From Granulosicoccus sp045106855 (GTDB lineage Bacteria; Pseudomonadota; Gammaproteobacteria; Granulosicoccales; Granulosicoccaceae), in assembly GCA_045106855.1 (NCBI GenBank), contig JBGCFI010000009.1, forward strand, positions 124,001 through 188,000: a stretch of DNA of 64,000 bases, written 5' to 3'. Position numbers and translations under genes: made by a program. The notes beneath the pieces were generated by a model, which was given only the letters and a program-made list of their open reading frames with translations, had not been told where the DNA came from and ran no database searches. Positions 45,082 to 55,269 of this stretch are shown piece after piece. The stretch's first letter is position 1. Every line of letters begins with the position of its first letter.

Positions 45082-45855
45082 TCAGAATGTGGCTAGCAAG
45101 GCTTCAAGCAGCGGCACATCTGCAGGGCTGTCGACACCGCGAGACGGGCTACTCTCTACGCAACCCACATGGATGCGACCGCCATGATAGAGAACCCTGA
45201 GCTGCTCAAGATGCTCTTCGTTTTCCAGCTCACTATCTGGCAAATTCTGGTACCGCATAAGATACCCGCATCGATAGGCATACAAGCCAATATGAAGCCA
45301 GGCTGCTGGCATCGTGTCGACTTGTACTCTGGATTGAGCTAAAAGGGCATTTCGTTTGGCGGGAATCGAGGCACGACTGAAATACAAAGCCATGTCACGA
45401 TGATCACGCACAACCTTAACCCGGTTAGGATCGTAATAATCATCAATGGATTCAATTTTCATGCATAGTGTTGCCATGTCAGCATCACGATTAGACTGTA
45501 AATTTGCAGCCAGGCCGTCCAGATGCGTCGCGGATGTAGCGGGCTCATCGCCTTGCAGCCCGACAATGACGCTCTCTGCATTCCAGCCGCGCCGGGCGGC
45601 AACCTCCGCAATTCTGTCTGTGCCGCTAGGATGATCATCGCGAGTCATCTCAACATCCAGACCGGCATCGAGACAAACACGGGCAATTCTCTGATCATCA
45701 GTGGCAATTACCACCCGTTCTGCTGCTGATTCAGCTGCCCGCTTCGCCGTGTGAAGAATCATCGGGATTCCATTGAGTAAATGCAAAGGCTTACCCGGGA
45801 AGCGGGTCGATGCATAACGTGCCGGAATAACGATGCTGTAGGGTTCTTGTTGCAT
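45082..45855 (-). CDS. kdsB: 3-deoxy-manno-octulosonate cytidylyltransferase
   Basis: The 257-residue enzyme opens YSIVIPARYASTRFPGKPL, the nucleotidyltransferase motif of KdsB, with VIVGLQGDEPATS and CMKIESIDDYYDPNRVKVV in the middle and HIGLYAYR near residue 185. It makes CMP-Kdo for lipid A inner core. It is downstream of lpxK and msbA on the same strand, a common gammaproteobacterial LPS cluster. Length and motifs are normal. Confidence 0.95.
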   Translation of the reverse strand: MQQEPYSIVIPARYASTRFPGKPLHLLNGIPMILHTAKRAAESAAERVVIATDDQRIARVCLDAGLDVEMTRDDHPSGTDRIAEVAARRGWNAESVIVGLQGDEPATSATHLDGLAANLQSNRDADMATLCMKIESIDDYYDPNRVKVVRDHRDMALYFSRASIPAKRNALLAQSRVQVDTMPAAWLHIGLYAYRCGYLMRYQNLPDSELENEEHLEQLRVLYHGGRIHVGCVESSPSRGVDSPADVPLLEALLATF

Positions 45856-45932
45856 TACTTGATCTCTTGTGCCTCTCGAAGAAGCATCATCAGCTTATGA
45901 CATCGACATGCTACAAGCGCAGTATAGCCACA

Positions 45933-46988
45933 TTAACTCGCATGATTTATCGACCGGAATTCATGCAATGCACGCTCAAGCCTGTCAATCCCCGTTCTCA
46001 GTGGCTCACTCACCGTAACCCGGGTGCGCACCTCGTAGACATCGACTGGTAATTCTCCAAGGCATTTCAATTTCACCGCATCTTTAGCAGTGACCAGTAC
46101 GGGAAGCCCGGGTGCTAGATCGAAATCGTCCAGTGAATAATCATGATGATCTGGCTTGGAAATACCGGTTACCTGCAATCCCGTTTGCTTTAAAGCATCG
46201 AAAAATCGCTGCGGATGGCCAATCCCCGCCATGGCAATCACTTGTCCGCCCGTAAAGCTACTCAACGAGCGTACCTTGCCGCCAGACAGCGCAATGGCAT
46301 CAATCAGATCCAATTGAAAATGATTGCTCTCGATATTTTGATAAACGAACGAACCGGCAAGTGCAAGCAAGGAATGATGTAATTGATCAGAACCCTGAAC
46401 GGCAATGAGATCGGCGTGCTCTAGCCGTTTAGCGGATTCTCTCACGGGGCCAGCTGGCAACAGCCAGCCGTTACCCAGACCGCGCTTGCCATCCAATACA
46501 ACAATCTCGGCCACACGTTGCATGGCCAGATGTTGCAAACCATCATCAGAAAAGACGATATCCGTATCAGTATGAGCGGCGATATGGTCAACCGCCAGCG
46601 CACGCTTAACGCACACGCAAACAGGAACACCCGTTTGCCGGAACAACATGAGGGGTTCATCACCAACGAGCACAGGGGAATCAGAATCATCCACAAGATG
46701 AGGTGTTAAATGCCGTTCGCCGCCATAGCCGCGACTAACGATAGCCGGGCGCCAACCGGCCGCCTTGAAATGACTGACCAGGTAAGCGCAAAGCGGTGAC
46801 TTGCCAGTGCCGCCGACGGAGATGTTTCCAACCACTACAACAGGCAAGGAAGCAACCCGCGTAGAGAGCCAGCCACGCCGATAGGCAAAACGACGGCAAG
46901 TTATGATCAGGCGATATAGAAGCGATAGTGGCCACAAACCGGCCGCCAGGCAACCGCGTCGTCTCCAGGCCAGCTCGATTCGGCTCAC
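45933..46988 (-). CDS. lpxK: Tetraacyldisaccharide 4'-kinase
   Basis: The 351-residue membrane-associated P-loop kinase has VVVGNISVGGTGKSPL (Walker A about 51-66), VSRGYGG, GDEPLML and VFSDDGLQHLAM, the LpxK signature with the catalytic DDGLQ. It phosphorylates the lipid A disaccharide at the inner membrane. It begins eight bases after the msbA stop, so the two are coupled as in E. coli. Length is slightly above the E. coli enzyme. Confidence 0.96.
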   Translation of the reverse strand: MSRIELAWRRRGCLAAGLWPLSLLYRLIITCRRFAYRRGWLSTRVASLPVVVVGNISVGGTGKSPLCAYLVSHFKAAGWRPAIVSRGYGGERHLTPHLVDDSDSPVLVGDEPLMLFRQTGVPVCVCVKRALAVDHIAAHTDTDIVFSDDGLQHLAMQRVAEIVVLDGKRGLGNGWLLPAGPVRESAKRLEHADLIAVQGSDQLHHSLLALAGSFVYQNIESNHFQLDLIDAIALSGGKVRSLSSFTGGQVIAMAGIGHPQRFFDALKQTGLQVTGISKPDHHDYSLDDFDLAPGLPVLVTAKDAVKLKCLGELPVDVYEVRTRVTVSEPLRTGIDRLERALHEFRSINHAS

Positions 46989-46996
46989 GACAACAA

Positions 46997-48748
46997 TTAC
47001 CTGAACTGCAACTGATGCAACTTGTAATAGTGCGCCTTGCTTGCCAGTAATTGTTTGTGATCACCGACTTCCACGATTTCTCCCTTATCCATAACAACAA
47101 TACGATCCGCCTGCTCGATAGTTGAGAGCCGATGAGCTATGACCAGTGTGGTTCTCCCCTGCATGAGAGCATCAAGGCCTTGTTGCACTTTACGTTCGGA
47201 TTCGGTATCCAAGGCGGATGTTGCCTCGTCGAGAATGAGGATAGGTGCGTTTTTCAGCAATGCGCGGGCAATCGCCACTCGCTGCTTTTGACCACCCGAG
47301 AGCATGACACCATTTTCACCGACCATAGTCTCGTAACCGGCAGGCAATCCCACTATGAAGTCATGAGCATGAGCTGCTTTGCATGCTGCAATCAACGTTG
47401 TTTCATCAACCGAATCGCTGCTGCCATACGCTATATTGCTGGCAATCGTATCGTTAAACAGCATGACGTCCTGACTCACTGTCGCTATACGACTTCGCAG
47501 GGAACGCAGGGTGTAGTGTTGTACCGTTTCACCATTGACTCTCACCTCACCACCATCAAGCTCGTAGAGTCTGGGTAACAAATTGACCAGCGAGGTCTTG
47601 CCACTGCCTGACTCACCGACAAACGCTACGGTTTCGCCACTGTTTATCGTCAGACTGATATCTTTTAATACAGCCGGTTTATCCGCCGAATATTTTAAGG
47701 ATGCCTTACAGTACTCAATAGACTGTATATTTTTATCCAGTACACTAGCACCGTGATCGTGTTCGGATTCCAGATCCAGTATCGCAAACAGACTCTCCCC
47801 GGCTGCGATACCTTTTTGTATCTGGCTATTAAGTGTGGTCATACGCTTCAGCGGTGCAAACAGTAACAGCATGGCCGTAATAAACGACATGAAACTACCC
47901 ACCGAAATGCGCTCCACTACGTCACCACTGGACGCTATATAGACAATGACCGCCAGAGCCAGTGCAACCAGCAATTGCACGATGGGTTCATTCATGGCCT
48001 TGACGACGGTCTCCTTCATATTAAAGGCACGATTACTTTCGTTAGCTCGTTCGAACTGTGCCACCTCTTCATCATGACCGCCAAAAATCTTGATGACTCT
48101 CGCACCCTCGACGGCTTCCTGAATGACATGACTAACATCCCCCATAGACCCCTGGATACTGCGGCTTATGGCTCGAAACTGCCGGCTTACCCGCCCAACG
48201 ATCAGGCCAATGATCGGGCCTATGACCAGAAACGTCAGCGACAATTGCCAACTCTGATAAAACATCAAACCGAGTAGTCCTATCGCCGTGAGCGTATCCC
48301 GGACCATTACTGTCAATGAGCTGCTGGCAGCATTAGCAACCATCTGGCTGTTGAAAGTAATGCGCGATATCAGCTCACCTGAAGAAGCCTGATCATAAAA
48401 TGCCGTGGGAAGTGTCAGATATTTTTCAAAAATCTCGCCTCTGAGCTGCTTGATGACGCGCCATCCAATCCAGGCTATGTAATAAGTGGACGCGAAGCCC
48501 GCCACACCGCGCAACAGGAAGATACCGATGATCATCAACGGCACAAAAATAATGGCAGATTTGTCTTGTTCTACAAAGCTGCCATCAAGCATTGGTTTCA
48601 TTAATGCAGCGAAAGCAGTATCAGTGATGGCATAGCCGATCATGCCAAATACGGCGATGGCAAACTGCTTACGATAAGGCACAACATAGCTCAACAGGCG
48701 CTTGTAAGTGTCTGAGCCTCTGACTGTATTTACGTTTTGCCCGGTCAC
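46997..48748 (-). CDS. msbA: Lipid A export ATP-binding/permease protein MsbA
   Basis: The protein is a half-size ABC exporter: six membrane segments (about 1-310) followed by an ATPase domain with Walker A GESGSGKTSL, signature LSGGQKQR, Walker B ILILDEATSALD and the H-loop IAHRLSTIE. It flips lipid A-core across the inner membrane. The frame is open to an ATG at 48871 inside exbD, but the first 40 codons look non-coding; the GTG at 48748 (MTGQNVNTVRGSDTY) is a better start. lpxK follows directly. Confidence 0.94.
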   Translation of the reverse strand: MTGQNVNTVRGSDTYKRLLSYVVPYRKQFAIAVFGMIGYAITDTAFAALMKPMLDGSFVEQDKSAIIFVPLMIIGIFLLRGVAGFASTYYIAWIGWRVIKQLRGEIFEKYLTLPTAFYDQASSGELISRITFNSQMVANAASSSLTVMVRDTLTAIGLLGLMFYQSWQLSLTFLVIGPIIGLIVGRVSRQFRAISRSIQGSMGDVSHVIQEAVEGARVIKIFGGHDEEVAQFERANESNRAFNMKETVVKAMNEPIVQLLVALALAVIVYIASSGDVVERISVGSFMSFITAMLLLFAPLKRMTTLNSQIQKGIAAGESLFAILDLESEHDHGASVLDKNIQSIEYCKASLKYSADKPAVLKDISLTINSGETVAFVGESGSGKTSLVNLLPRLYELDGGEVRVNGETVQHYTLRSLRSRIATVSQDVMLFNDTIASNIAYGSSDSVDETTLIAACKAAHAHDFIVGLPAGYETMVGENGVMLSGGQKQRVAIARALLKNAPILILDEATSALDTESERKVQQGLDALMQGRTTLVIAHRLSTIEQADRIVVMDKGEIVEVGDHKQLLASKAHYYKLHQLQFR

Positions 48749-48845
48749 AGGTCTTTGCTCGACAGCGGCGCCCGGCCAGCAGCCGGGCTGGTAACTTCGG
48801 TCACCCGATTTACTGATTTTTTGACATCGCTCATTAGCGCAAAAG

Positions 48846-49262
48846 CTAGTCCACGTTGCGCGAGGTTGCAATCGTAATTTTCAACATGCCAAGCTGCCCC
48901 GCCGCATCCATAGCGGTAACCACGGCCTGATGAGGCACTTGCGCATCAGCCCTGATGGTCAATGGAATATCCCGCACCCCGTTTGATACTTTATACAAAG
49001 CATTCTGGAGGCTCACGAGATCGCTCTTGACCACTTCCTGGTCGTCGATAAAATAACGCCCAGCTGCGTTGATAACAACTTCGATGCGTTCTTCCGAGGT
49101 AGCTATCTTGGCGTCAGTGGCCTTGGGTAACTGCAATGAGATCTCAGACTCTTTCTGAAAGGTGGTTGACACCATAAAGAATATCAACAGAAGAAAAACG
49201 ACATCGATAAGCGGTGTCAGATTTAGTTCCAGCTCTTCAGTGGGTGCGCGGCGAAACTTCAT
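48846..49262 (-). CDS. exbD: ExbD/TolR-family energy-transducing protein
   Basis: The 138-residue protein has a short cytoplasmic N-terminus, one membrane segment carrying the functional Asp (NLTPLIDVVFLLLIFFMV, Asp about 20) and a periplasmic domain. With ExbB it forms the proton channel that powers TonB-dependent outer-membrane transport, or a TolQR-like machine. Its start overlaps exbB by four bases. Placement between comEC and msbA is seen in other gammaproteobacteria and does not by itself tell which TonB system it drives. Confidence 0.93.
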   Translation of the reverse strand: MKFRRAPTEELELNLTPLIDVVFLLLIFFMVSTTFQKESEISLQLPKATDAKIATSEERIEVVINAAGRYFIDDQEVVKSDLVSLQNALYKVSNGVRDIPLTIRADAQVPHQAVVTAMDAAGQLGMLKITIATSRNVD

Positions 49263-49888
49263 TGCGCAGCGACTCGCGCCTTTGACTGTCGCTTCTGAAG
49301 AACATCAACCAGCTTCAGCGACTCTTTTTCCATATCGACAACCAGGCCATCCACCTTTGCCCGAAAATACCGATGAAACATCAATGCCGGGATCGCGACC
49401 ATCAAGCCACCCGCTGTCGTGATCAAAGCCTGAGAAATACCACCCGCCAGCTGTGCCGGATTTCCGACACCAACAGTTGTAATATTGGTAAAAACACTGA
49501 TCATTCCCACCACAGTGCCCAACAACCCCAATAATGGTGTTACCGCGGCTATTGTTCCAAGCGCATTAAGGTATCGCGTAAGTTCATGGGCTACGTGTCC
49601 GCCCACCTCCTCGATTGAGGCTTTCATGATTTCGCGATCGTGACTGCGACTCAACAAGCCCGCAGCAAGCACTCGACCCAGCGGCGAACTCTGCTGTATT
49701 ACCCGAATTTTTTCATCGGTTAGCTTGTGTGTACTTGCCAGGCGCCAGACATCTGCCACCAGATTATGCGGAACCACTCGTTCATCGCGGAGCGTGAAAA
49801 AACGTTCGCCAACGATAGCCAGCGCAACTATTGAACATGCGACGATCGGTAACATCAACCAACCGCCCGCTGTAACTATTTCCCACAC
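49259..49888 (-). CDS. exbB: ExbB/TolQ-family proton channel protein
   Basis: The 209-residue protein has three membrane segments (about 8-28, 108-130 and 150-175) with the conserved ALGTIAAVTPLLGLLGTVVGM motif region around residues 107-127 and ALITTAGGLMVAIPAL. It is the partner of ExbD, with which it overlaps by four bases. It also overlaps the comEC stop by 13 bases, so comEC-exbB-exbD-msbA-lpxK may be read as one unit. Confidence 0.93.
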   Translation of the reverse strand: MWEIVTAGGWLMLPIVACSIVALAIVGERFFTLRDERVVPHNLVADVWRLASTHKLTDEKIRVIQQSSPLGRVLAAGLLSRSHDREIMKASIEEVGGHVAHELTRYLNALGTIAAVTPLLGLLGTVVGMISVFTNITTVGVGNPAQLAGGISQALITTAGGLMVAIPALMFHRYFRAKVDGLVVDMEKESLKLVDVLQKRQSKARVAAQ

Positions 49889-52353
49889 AGTATCTGTCCA
49901 TTCTGCGAAAGCTTGAGCAGCCGCAGCAAAAATGACTGGTCAGCAAAGCGTTGCCAACAGTCAGGGTTAACGATGCCGTGCCAGAAGCGACGGTGTGAAT
50001 TCCACCAGCTAGTAGGTGGACGGGTTAAACCGCCAGGTCCGAATGCAAAAGAGATAGCTCCCCTGTATCCGGTAACAAACGATTTAGATCCCACTAGTTT
50101 ATAGCGCAATTGTACATCTCTGTGAGGAAATCCAAACCGGTTACCCAGTCCGGCAGGAAAAACGACGTACTCAGGACGAAATTTATCCACAAAAGCCTGG
50201 GTGGACGAGCTCTTGCTGCCATGATGAGGAGCACTTAGCAAGGTGACAGGGAAAGGGACGTCATGACCGTGTCGCGAGCCAGTCAGCGACCCGATGCGTG
50301 ACAACATTTTTTTTTCGGCAGATGCTTCAATATCTCCGGTCAAAAGCACTCGACTGACTCCAGAATGAATCATCAGGACACAAGATAGATTATTATCGCT
50401 TCCCACATCAGAGGCACCCGGATGTAAAAATCCGAATGTCACTATATTGTCTGTCCACCCGGTTCCAGCCTCGCAGGTGGACACGGGCTGATTTTCAGGC
50501 AATTCCAGTGCCTGACTTGCAAAGATTCGGACGTCAGGAAAACGCCGGACGACATCACGCACGCCGAATGCGTGGTCCTCATCGCCATGTGATACCACCA
50601 GCGTATCCACACTTCGTCGCCCGGATGCCTGCAGAAACGGATTCACGACTGCCTCGAACATGCTTAATGTTGGCGAAACCTTGCCACCGGTATCAAATAA
50701 AAGTGTCTTGTCATCTGTGAATACCAGAGCCGCCAGTCCTTGCCCCACGTCCAGTAAATGCACCTCGAATCCATCAGTATCTGATAGCTGCATATTGTGG
50801 ATAAAGGCAGGTAGAAACAGCGGTACCGCCAGTACGCGCAAGCCAATACCATTCGGACCAAATAGCACAACTAATCCAATCAGTGCCAGCACAAGCACAC
50901 CCGCGCCTGGCAATGTAATGACTACTGAGCTCAGGGTCGAGTCATCAAGAGCGGTAAGAAATCCGATAAGAAGTTGCAATGAGCCGATAGCAAGGTTAAG
51001 CAACGGCATTGCCAGCGTGTCGGAAAACGCACTGACCACTAATCCCGAAAGGCTCAACGGCACACAGACCATCGCGACCCACGGCACGGCGACCAGATTC
51101 GCAACCGGGGCGATCAGAGACCCTGATTGAAAGAACCACGCACTGACGGGCAACAGGACGAGACCAAGCACCAGATGTGTGGCTCCCAGACCCCGGATCT
51201 TGCGCACAGCCCTTGCCGACCATGCGGACGATGCAATCTGCTGATTTCGAAGATGTCCACGATGCAAATAGAACAGCGCACTTACGGTCCCGAATGACAA
51301 CCAGAATCCTGCCGAAAGTACATTCAACGCATTAATGGACAGAACCGCAATGAGTGCCACACACAACGCAGCCATCGGCGGTAAAAACCGAAAACGCAAG
51401 GATGCAATTACCCAGACGCTTAGCATCAAAACAGAACGTTGTGTGGGTAGTTCGAATCCTGCCAGCCCGGCATAGGCAACCGCCATCAGCAAGCTACCTG
51501 TCAGAATCAGAGCTCTGGGATCAAAGACCAGGGTCATCTCAGAGGAACGTTGTAATACACCAATACTCACCGCAGTCACAAGGCGTCCGGCCACTAGCGC
51601 CCAGGCGGCGACAAGTCCAATGTGCAAACCCGAAATCGCTAACAAATGAGCCGTACCGGTTCGTCTCAATACCTTCCATTGTTGCTCTCCGATTTGTGAT
51701 TTGATACCGACCGTGAGTCCTTGCAATAGACCGAGATAGTCATTGTCACCTGCAAGTTCGTGCAGATGATCTGCGGCTCGTTGTCGAATTGCGGGCAAAG
51801 AAAACCCCGAGGGTCCGGACAATCTTATCGCCGCCGGATCTGCTCTGACATAACCTCTGGCATCCACAGCCTTCAACAGACTGAACGCTACCCCGTCGAA
51901 ACCTCCAGTATTGCGCAATAAAGAGGGTGGTTTCAGCCTGACAGAAAGTTGCCAGATCTCTCCAGCCCTTACCTGATGATACTGGCCGTACCAGGTCAGG
52001 CGGATTCGTTTAACGCGCAGGTCGCCTTCGCAGGAACTACAGGAAAGAACCTTCGCAATGAATGAAAGGCGTTTTTTTTGTCGTTGCGGAACGCTATCGA
52101 CTAGAACTGTCAGAGTCATATCACTGGCAACCTGATCAGATTGCAGTTGATGGCTTGCCAGTTGCAAGATAGTCAGACCAACGGTAACAATTGCCAGAAT
52201 CACACCGGCAATCCCGGGACGGCTGGCCGGGAAGCGCAGGACAAGCAGTACTATTGCTACGAGAAAAACGACGCTTAAACCCAATGAAGGCAAGCTGGAG
52301 AGGTTCACAATGAACACGGAGCTTACCAACCAGGCAACGGCAAGGATTCTCAC
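49876..52353 (-). CDS. comEC: ComEC/Rec2-family DNA uptake channel
   Basis: The 825-residue protein has N-terminal membrane segments and an OB-like domain (about 60-190), the competence membrane domain starting near TAHLLAISGLHIGLVAAW (about 231-248), and a C-terminal metallo-beta-lactamase domain with HLLDVGQGLAALV and SHGDEDHAFG (about 588). It transports single-stranded DNA across the inner membrane during transformation. No other competence genes are here. A weak point is that the first 40 residues may include extra leader before the first hydrophobic segment. Confidence 0.93.
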   Translation of the reverse strand: MRILAVAWLVSSVFIVNLSSLPSLGLSVVFLVAIVLLVLRFPASRPGIAGVILAIVTVGLTILQLASHQLQSDQVASDMTLTVLVDSVPQRQKKRLSFIAKVLSCSSCEGDLRVKRIRLTWYGQYHQVRAGEIWQLSVRLKPPSLLRNTGGFDGVAFSLLKAVDARGYVRADPAAIRLSGPSGFSLPAIRQRAADHLHELAGDNDYLGLLQGLTVGIKSQIGEQQWKVLRRTGTAHLLAISGLHIGLVAAWALVAGRLVTAVSIGVLQRSSEMTLVFDPRALILTGSLLMAVAYAGLAGFELPTQRSVLMLSVWVIASLRFRFLPPMAALCVALIAVLSINALNVLSAGFWLSFGTVSALFYLHRGHLRNQQIASSAWSARAVRKIRGLGATHLVLGLVLLPVSAWFFQSGSLIAPVANLVAVPWVAMVCVPLSLSGLVVSAFSDTLAMPLLNLAIGSLQLLIGFLTALDDSTLSSVVITLPGAGVLVLALIGLVVLFGPNGIGLRVLAVPLFLPAFIHNMQLSDTDGFEVHLLDVGQGLAALVFTDDKTLLFDTGGKVSPTLSMFEAVVNPFLQASGRRSVDTLVVSHGDEDHAFGVRDVVRRFPDVRIFASQALELPENQPVSTCEAGTGWTDNIVTFGFLHPGASDVGSDNNLSCVLMIHSGVSRVLLTGDIEASAEKKMLSRIGSLTGSRHGHDVPFPVTLLSAPHHGSKSSSTQAFVDKFRPEYVVFPAGLGNRFGFPHRDVQLRYKLVGSKSFVTGYRGAISFAFGPGGLTRPPTSWWNSHRRFWHGIVNPDCWQRFADQSFLLRLLKLSQNGQILCGK

Positions 52354-52478
52354 GCCTGCTCGCCATTTTTTTCAAAACCGGCAAGGCGACGTGTAACACT
52401 CAATAATCTTTCGATTTCGACGTTAAAGGAGAAAAGGCTTGGGAATGGTCCTATGCCGCCTGCATCAAAGTTTTGACT

Positions 52479-53063
52479 ATGCCTGGTAAGTGGCTTAAAG
52501 ATCGGCTGCCCGATGCAACCACAATGCATCGTACATTGCATGAGCAATTGGGCGGATCTGAACACAAGAAAACCGGCGTGCGCAGATGGATTCGCAACAC
52601 TTTCGCTCAGCCGATGGTATGGCACCTCAATCGCCGGTCCGTGGCTGGCGGCGTTGCTGTGGGCTTGTTTGTCAGCTGGATTCCGGTGCCACTGCAAATG
52701 CTGCTGGCAGCCGTCCTCGCGGCGGTATTGCGCGTCCATGTGCCTGTCTCCGTGGTCATGGTGTGGTTCACCAATCCTTTGACCTTTGCACCGTTACTTT
52801 ATGCTGCCTGGCGCAGCGGGTCAATGATTCTTGGAGCTCCGGTATTGGCCGATCCATTGACTTTCAGCACGTCTTCAATTCTGGTCAGCGCGGGTCAGGC
52901 GTGGCCCATGCTGCTCACAGGTATGCTGTTCTGCGCCACGGTTTCCGCTGTACTGGGGTTCGGAGCAACGCTACTCCTGTGGAGGTTTCACGCGATCAGG
53001 CGCTGGAAGACCCGGCAGGCGCGCCGCGCAGAGGCCGAAGCCGCCTCCAGCAACGCCTCTTAA
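52479..53063 (+). CDS. DUF2062 family inner-membrane protein
   Basis: The roughly 194-residue protein (ATG 52479; a TTG two codons earlier is possible) has a basic N-terminus, then RRSVAGGVAVGLFVSWIPVP, the DUF2062 signature, with three to four membrane segments to about residue 170 and a basic Ala/Glu tail. Members often sit beside comEC or LPS genes, as here, where it is divergent from comEC by 125 bases and convergent with lolD. Its molecular role is unknown. Confidence 0.85.
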   Translation: MPGKWLKDRLPDATTMHRTLHEQLGGSEHKKTGVRRWIRNTFAQPMVWHLNRRSVAGGVAVGLFVSWIPVPLQMLLAAVLAAVLRVHVPVSVVMVWFTNPLTFAPLLYAAWRSGSMILGAPVLADPLTFSTSSILVSAGQAWPMLLTGMLFCATVSAVLGFGATLLLWRFHAIRRWKTRQARRAEAEAASSNAS

Positions 53064-53077
53064 ACAGTGCCTACCGC

Positions 53078-53821
53078 CTAAGACTGAGTAGTGAGTTCAC
53101 CGCGGCTTAACTGCAGAACTCTGTCCATTCGCGCTGCCAATCGACTATCGTGTGTCACCACCAGAAAGCTGGTGCCCAGCTCTCGATTGAGTTCAAGCAT
53201 CAACTCATAAACACGACCCGCAGTCTCCTCATCCAGATTGCCCGTGGGCTCATCCGCCAGAACCACTGCCGGGCGTGTTACGAGAGCACGGGCAATGGCA
53301 GCCCGCTGTCGCTCACCGCCTGACAACTCGGCAGGTTTGTGACGAAATCGTTCTCCGAGACCGACTCTGGATAATAACTCCTCGGCCTGTGTTGCGGCAT
53401 CGGCTTTCGATAGTCCTCGAATGAGTAGCGGCATGCTGACATTTTCGATAGCCGTAAATTCTGGCAGCAGGTGATGAAACTGGTACACGAAGCCAACGGC
53501 CTGATTGCGCAGACGTCCTCGTTTCGCCTGGCTTAACCGCGCCATATCCTGCCCGGTAACACGGATTGACCCCGAAGTTGGAGTATCCAGTCCGCCCAGC
53601 AGATGCAACAGTGTGCTCTTGCCACTGCCTGATTGACCTATGATTCCGACACGCTCGCCTTTATTGATACTTAGTGACACATCTTTCAGGACCTCGACGC
53701 TAAGGTCGCCCTGCTCATAGCGACGACCCAGATGTTGCGCTTCGAGTACAGCGCCGACGGGCGTCGGGGTGTCGTTTGCGATTGGTTTGTCCATCGTTGA
53801 TGACATCTCCAGCTTATTCAT
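53078..53821 (-). CDS. lolD: Lipoprotein-releasing system ATP-binding protein
   Basis: The ATPase has Walker A GIIGQSGSGKSTLLHL, Q-loop VGFVYQFHHLLPEFTA, signature LSGGERQRAAIARAL and Walker B VVLADEPTGNLD, with the LolD-type QFHHLLPEF segment. It powers extraction of lipoproteins from the inner membrane with LolC/E. The start at 53821 overlaps the permease stop in an ATGAATAA arrangement and is favoured; the frame is open to 53896, but that region overlaps the permease. Confidence 0.95.
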   Translation of the reverse strand: MNKLEMSSTMDKPIANDTPTPVGAVLEAQHLGRRYEQGDLSVEVLKDVSLSINKGERVGIIGQSGSGKSTLLHLLGGLDTPTSGSIRVTGQDMARLSQAKRGRLRNQAVGFVYQFHHLLPEFTAIENVSMPLLIRGLSKADAATQAEELLSRVGLGERFRHKPAELSGGERQRAAIARALVTRPAVVLADEPTGNLDEETAGRVYELMLELNRELGTSFLVVTHDSRLAARMDRVLQLSRGELTTQS

Positions 53822-55064
53822 AGGCCAGTGCTGCCGCAGGGTCTGTTCGCGATGCTCGCCACGCCGGGTACAGGGTAGCCAGCAACGATAAACCAAAAGA
53901 CATGATTCCCACCTTCACCACATCGCTTTGACGCAAGTCGGACGGCATTTCATCGATGTAGTAAACCTCAGGGTTGAGCACAGGACCTGTAAATTGCTCG
54001 ATGAAGGGAACAACGACGTCAATATTGCTCGCCAGTGCAATACCACCAATCAACCCGGCCACTGTCCCGACCACTCCAATCAAAGTGCCCTGCACAACAA
54101 AAATAGAGAGAATACTGGCGGGAGATGCACCCTGCGTGCGCAAAATGGCAATGTCAGACTGTTTGTCCTGTACAAGCATGACCAACGTGGAAATGATGTT
54201 GAATGCCGCCACTGCCACAATCATGGACAGAATGATGAACATCATTGTCTTTTCCATCTTCACAGCCAGGAAATAATTGGCGTTTTGTTGTGTCCAGTCA
54301 CTGACAAAGTTATCAAAGCCTAGTTCCTGACGAAGCTCGCGAGCGACGACAGGTGCTCGTGATGTATCCGTAAGTTTCAGACGGACACCCGAGTACCCCT
54401 CCCCCAATTTAAACAACTTTGCACTATCCGCAGCATGCATGACCGCCAGATTGCGATCGAACTGGAACATGCCAAAACGGAAAATACCGGTCACGGTAAA
54501 TCTCTTGACGCGCGGCACGAATCCCATAGGTGTCACACTCGCCTCCGGGGTGATCACCATGACACGGTCACCGGCGAAAGCGCCCAGATAATTTGCCAGA
54601 TCAGCTCCCAGAACTATGCCAAATTCGCCCGGCTGAAGCGCAACATCGAGCGAATCGGTCTGCTCCAGCTTGTCAGCAAGCTCAGAGACCTGACCTTCCT
54701 GATCAGGCAGCACACCCCGAATCAGAGCCCCTGTTGACCGTCCGGAATGAACCAGCATTACCTGCCCCTCCACGTAAGGCGCTGCGCCGCTAACTTCCGG
54801 ATGGCTGATTGCAGTTTCCGCAAGGCTCTTCCAGTCCTCTATGGGTTGACCGAGTCCTGTTATGGTGGCGTGTGATGAGGCCCCGACAATGCGTTCGCGC
54901 ATCTCCTTCTCGAAACCATTCATGACAGAGGTAACGGTAATTAGCGCAGTCACACCCAGGGCAATTCCAAGGATGGAAACCAATGAGATAAACGAGATGA
55001 AGTGATTGCGCCGTTTGGCCCGCGTGTAACGCAGCCCTACGAACAGTTCGTATGGTTGAAACAT
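53814..55064 (-). CDS. Lipoprotein-releasing system permease LolC/LolE
   Basis: The 416-residue protein opens PYELFVGLRYTRAKRRNHF, the LolC/LolE start, with a first membrane segment (about 20-50), a MacB-like periplasmic domain (about 50-265) containing the hook region, and three C-terminal segments ending GMSF-like GIMSFGLSLLATLYPAWRAS. A single permease gene with lolD suggests a LolFD-type homodimer, found in many non-enteric gammaproteobacteria, but a second permease elsewhere cannot be excluded. It is coupled to lolD. Confidence 0.93.
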   Translation of the reverse strand: MFQPYELFVGLRYTRAKRRNHFISFISLVSILGIALGVTALITVTSVMNGFEKEMRERIVGASSHATITGLGQPIEDWKSLAETAISHPEVSGAAPYVEGQVMLVHSGRSTGALIRGVLPDQEGQVSELADKLEQTDSLDVALQPGEFGIVLGADLANYLGAFAGDRVMVITPEASVTPMGFVPRVKRFTVTGIFRFGMFQFDRNLAVMHAADSAKLFKLGEGYSGVRLKLTDTSRAPVVARELRQELGFDNFVSDWTQQNANYFLAVKMEKTMMFIILSMIVAVAAFNIISTLVMLVQDKQSDIAILRTQGASPASILSIFVVQGTLIGVVGTVAGLIGGIALASNIDVVVPFIEQFTGPVLNPEVYYIDEMPSDLRQSDVVKVGIMSFGLSLLATLYPAWRASRTDPAAALAYE

Positions 55065-55169
55065 ATCACTGTAGAGCTGTTTTCAATTGATAAGGTTCAC
55101 TTGCACACTCGCGTAGATCACCTCTCGGGACTGCGTAGTGTAGTGAATAGCCACCAAGATATGGGACAA

Positions 55170-55188
55170 TTGTGGCGACGTGCCACAA
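55170..55188. repeat. Seven-base hairpin in the lolC/mfd divergent region
   Basis: TTGTGGC (55170-55176) and GCCACAA (55182-55188) are perfect inverted arms around a five-base spacer. The pair lies in the 205-base gap between two divergent genes, where a regulatory palindrome would be expected. No regulator is identified. Confidence 0.4.
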
Positions 55189-55269
55189 AACTTTATAAGT
55201 ATTACGCATTTTGGCGTTTTCAAGCTAATCTTCCGCCCCTGAAATTCCAACCCCCGAGCAAATATCGTA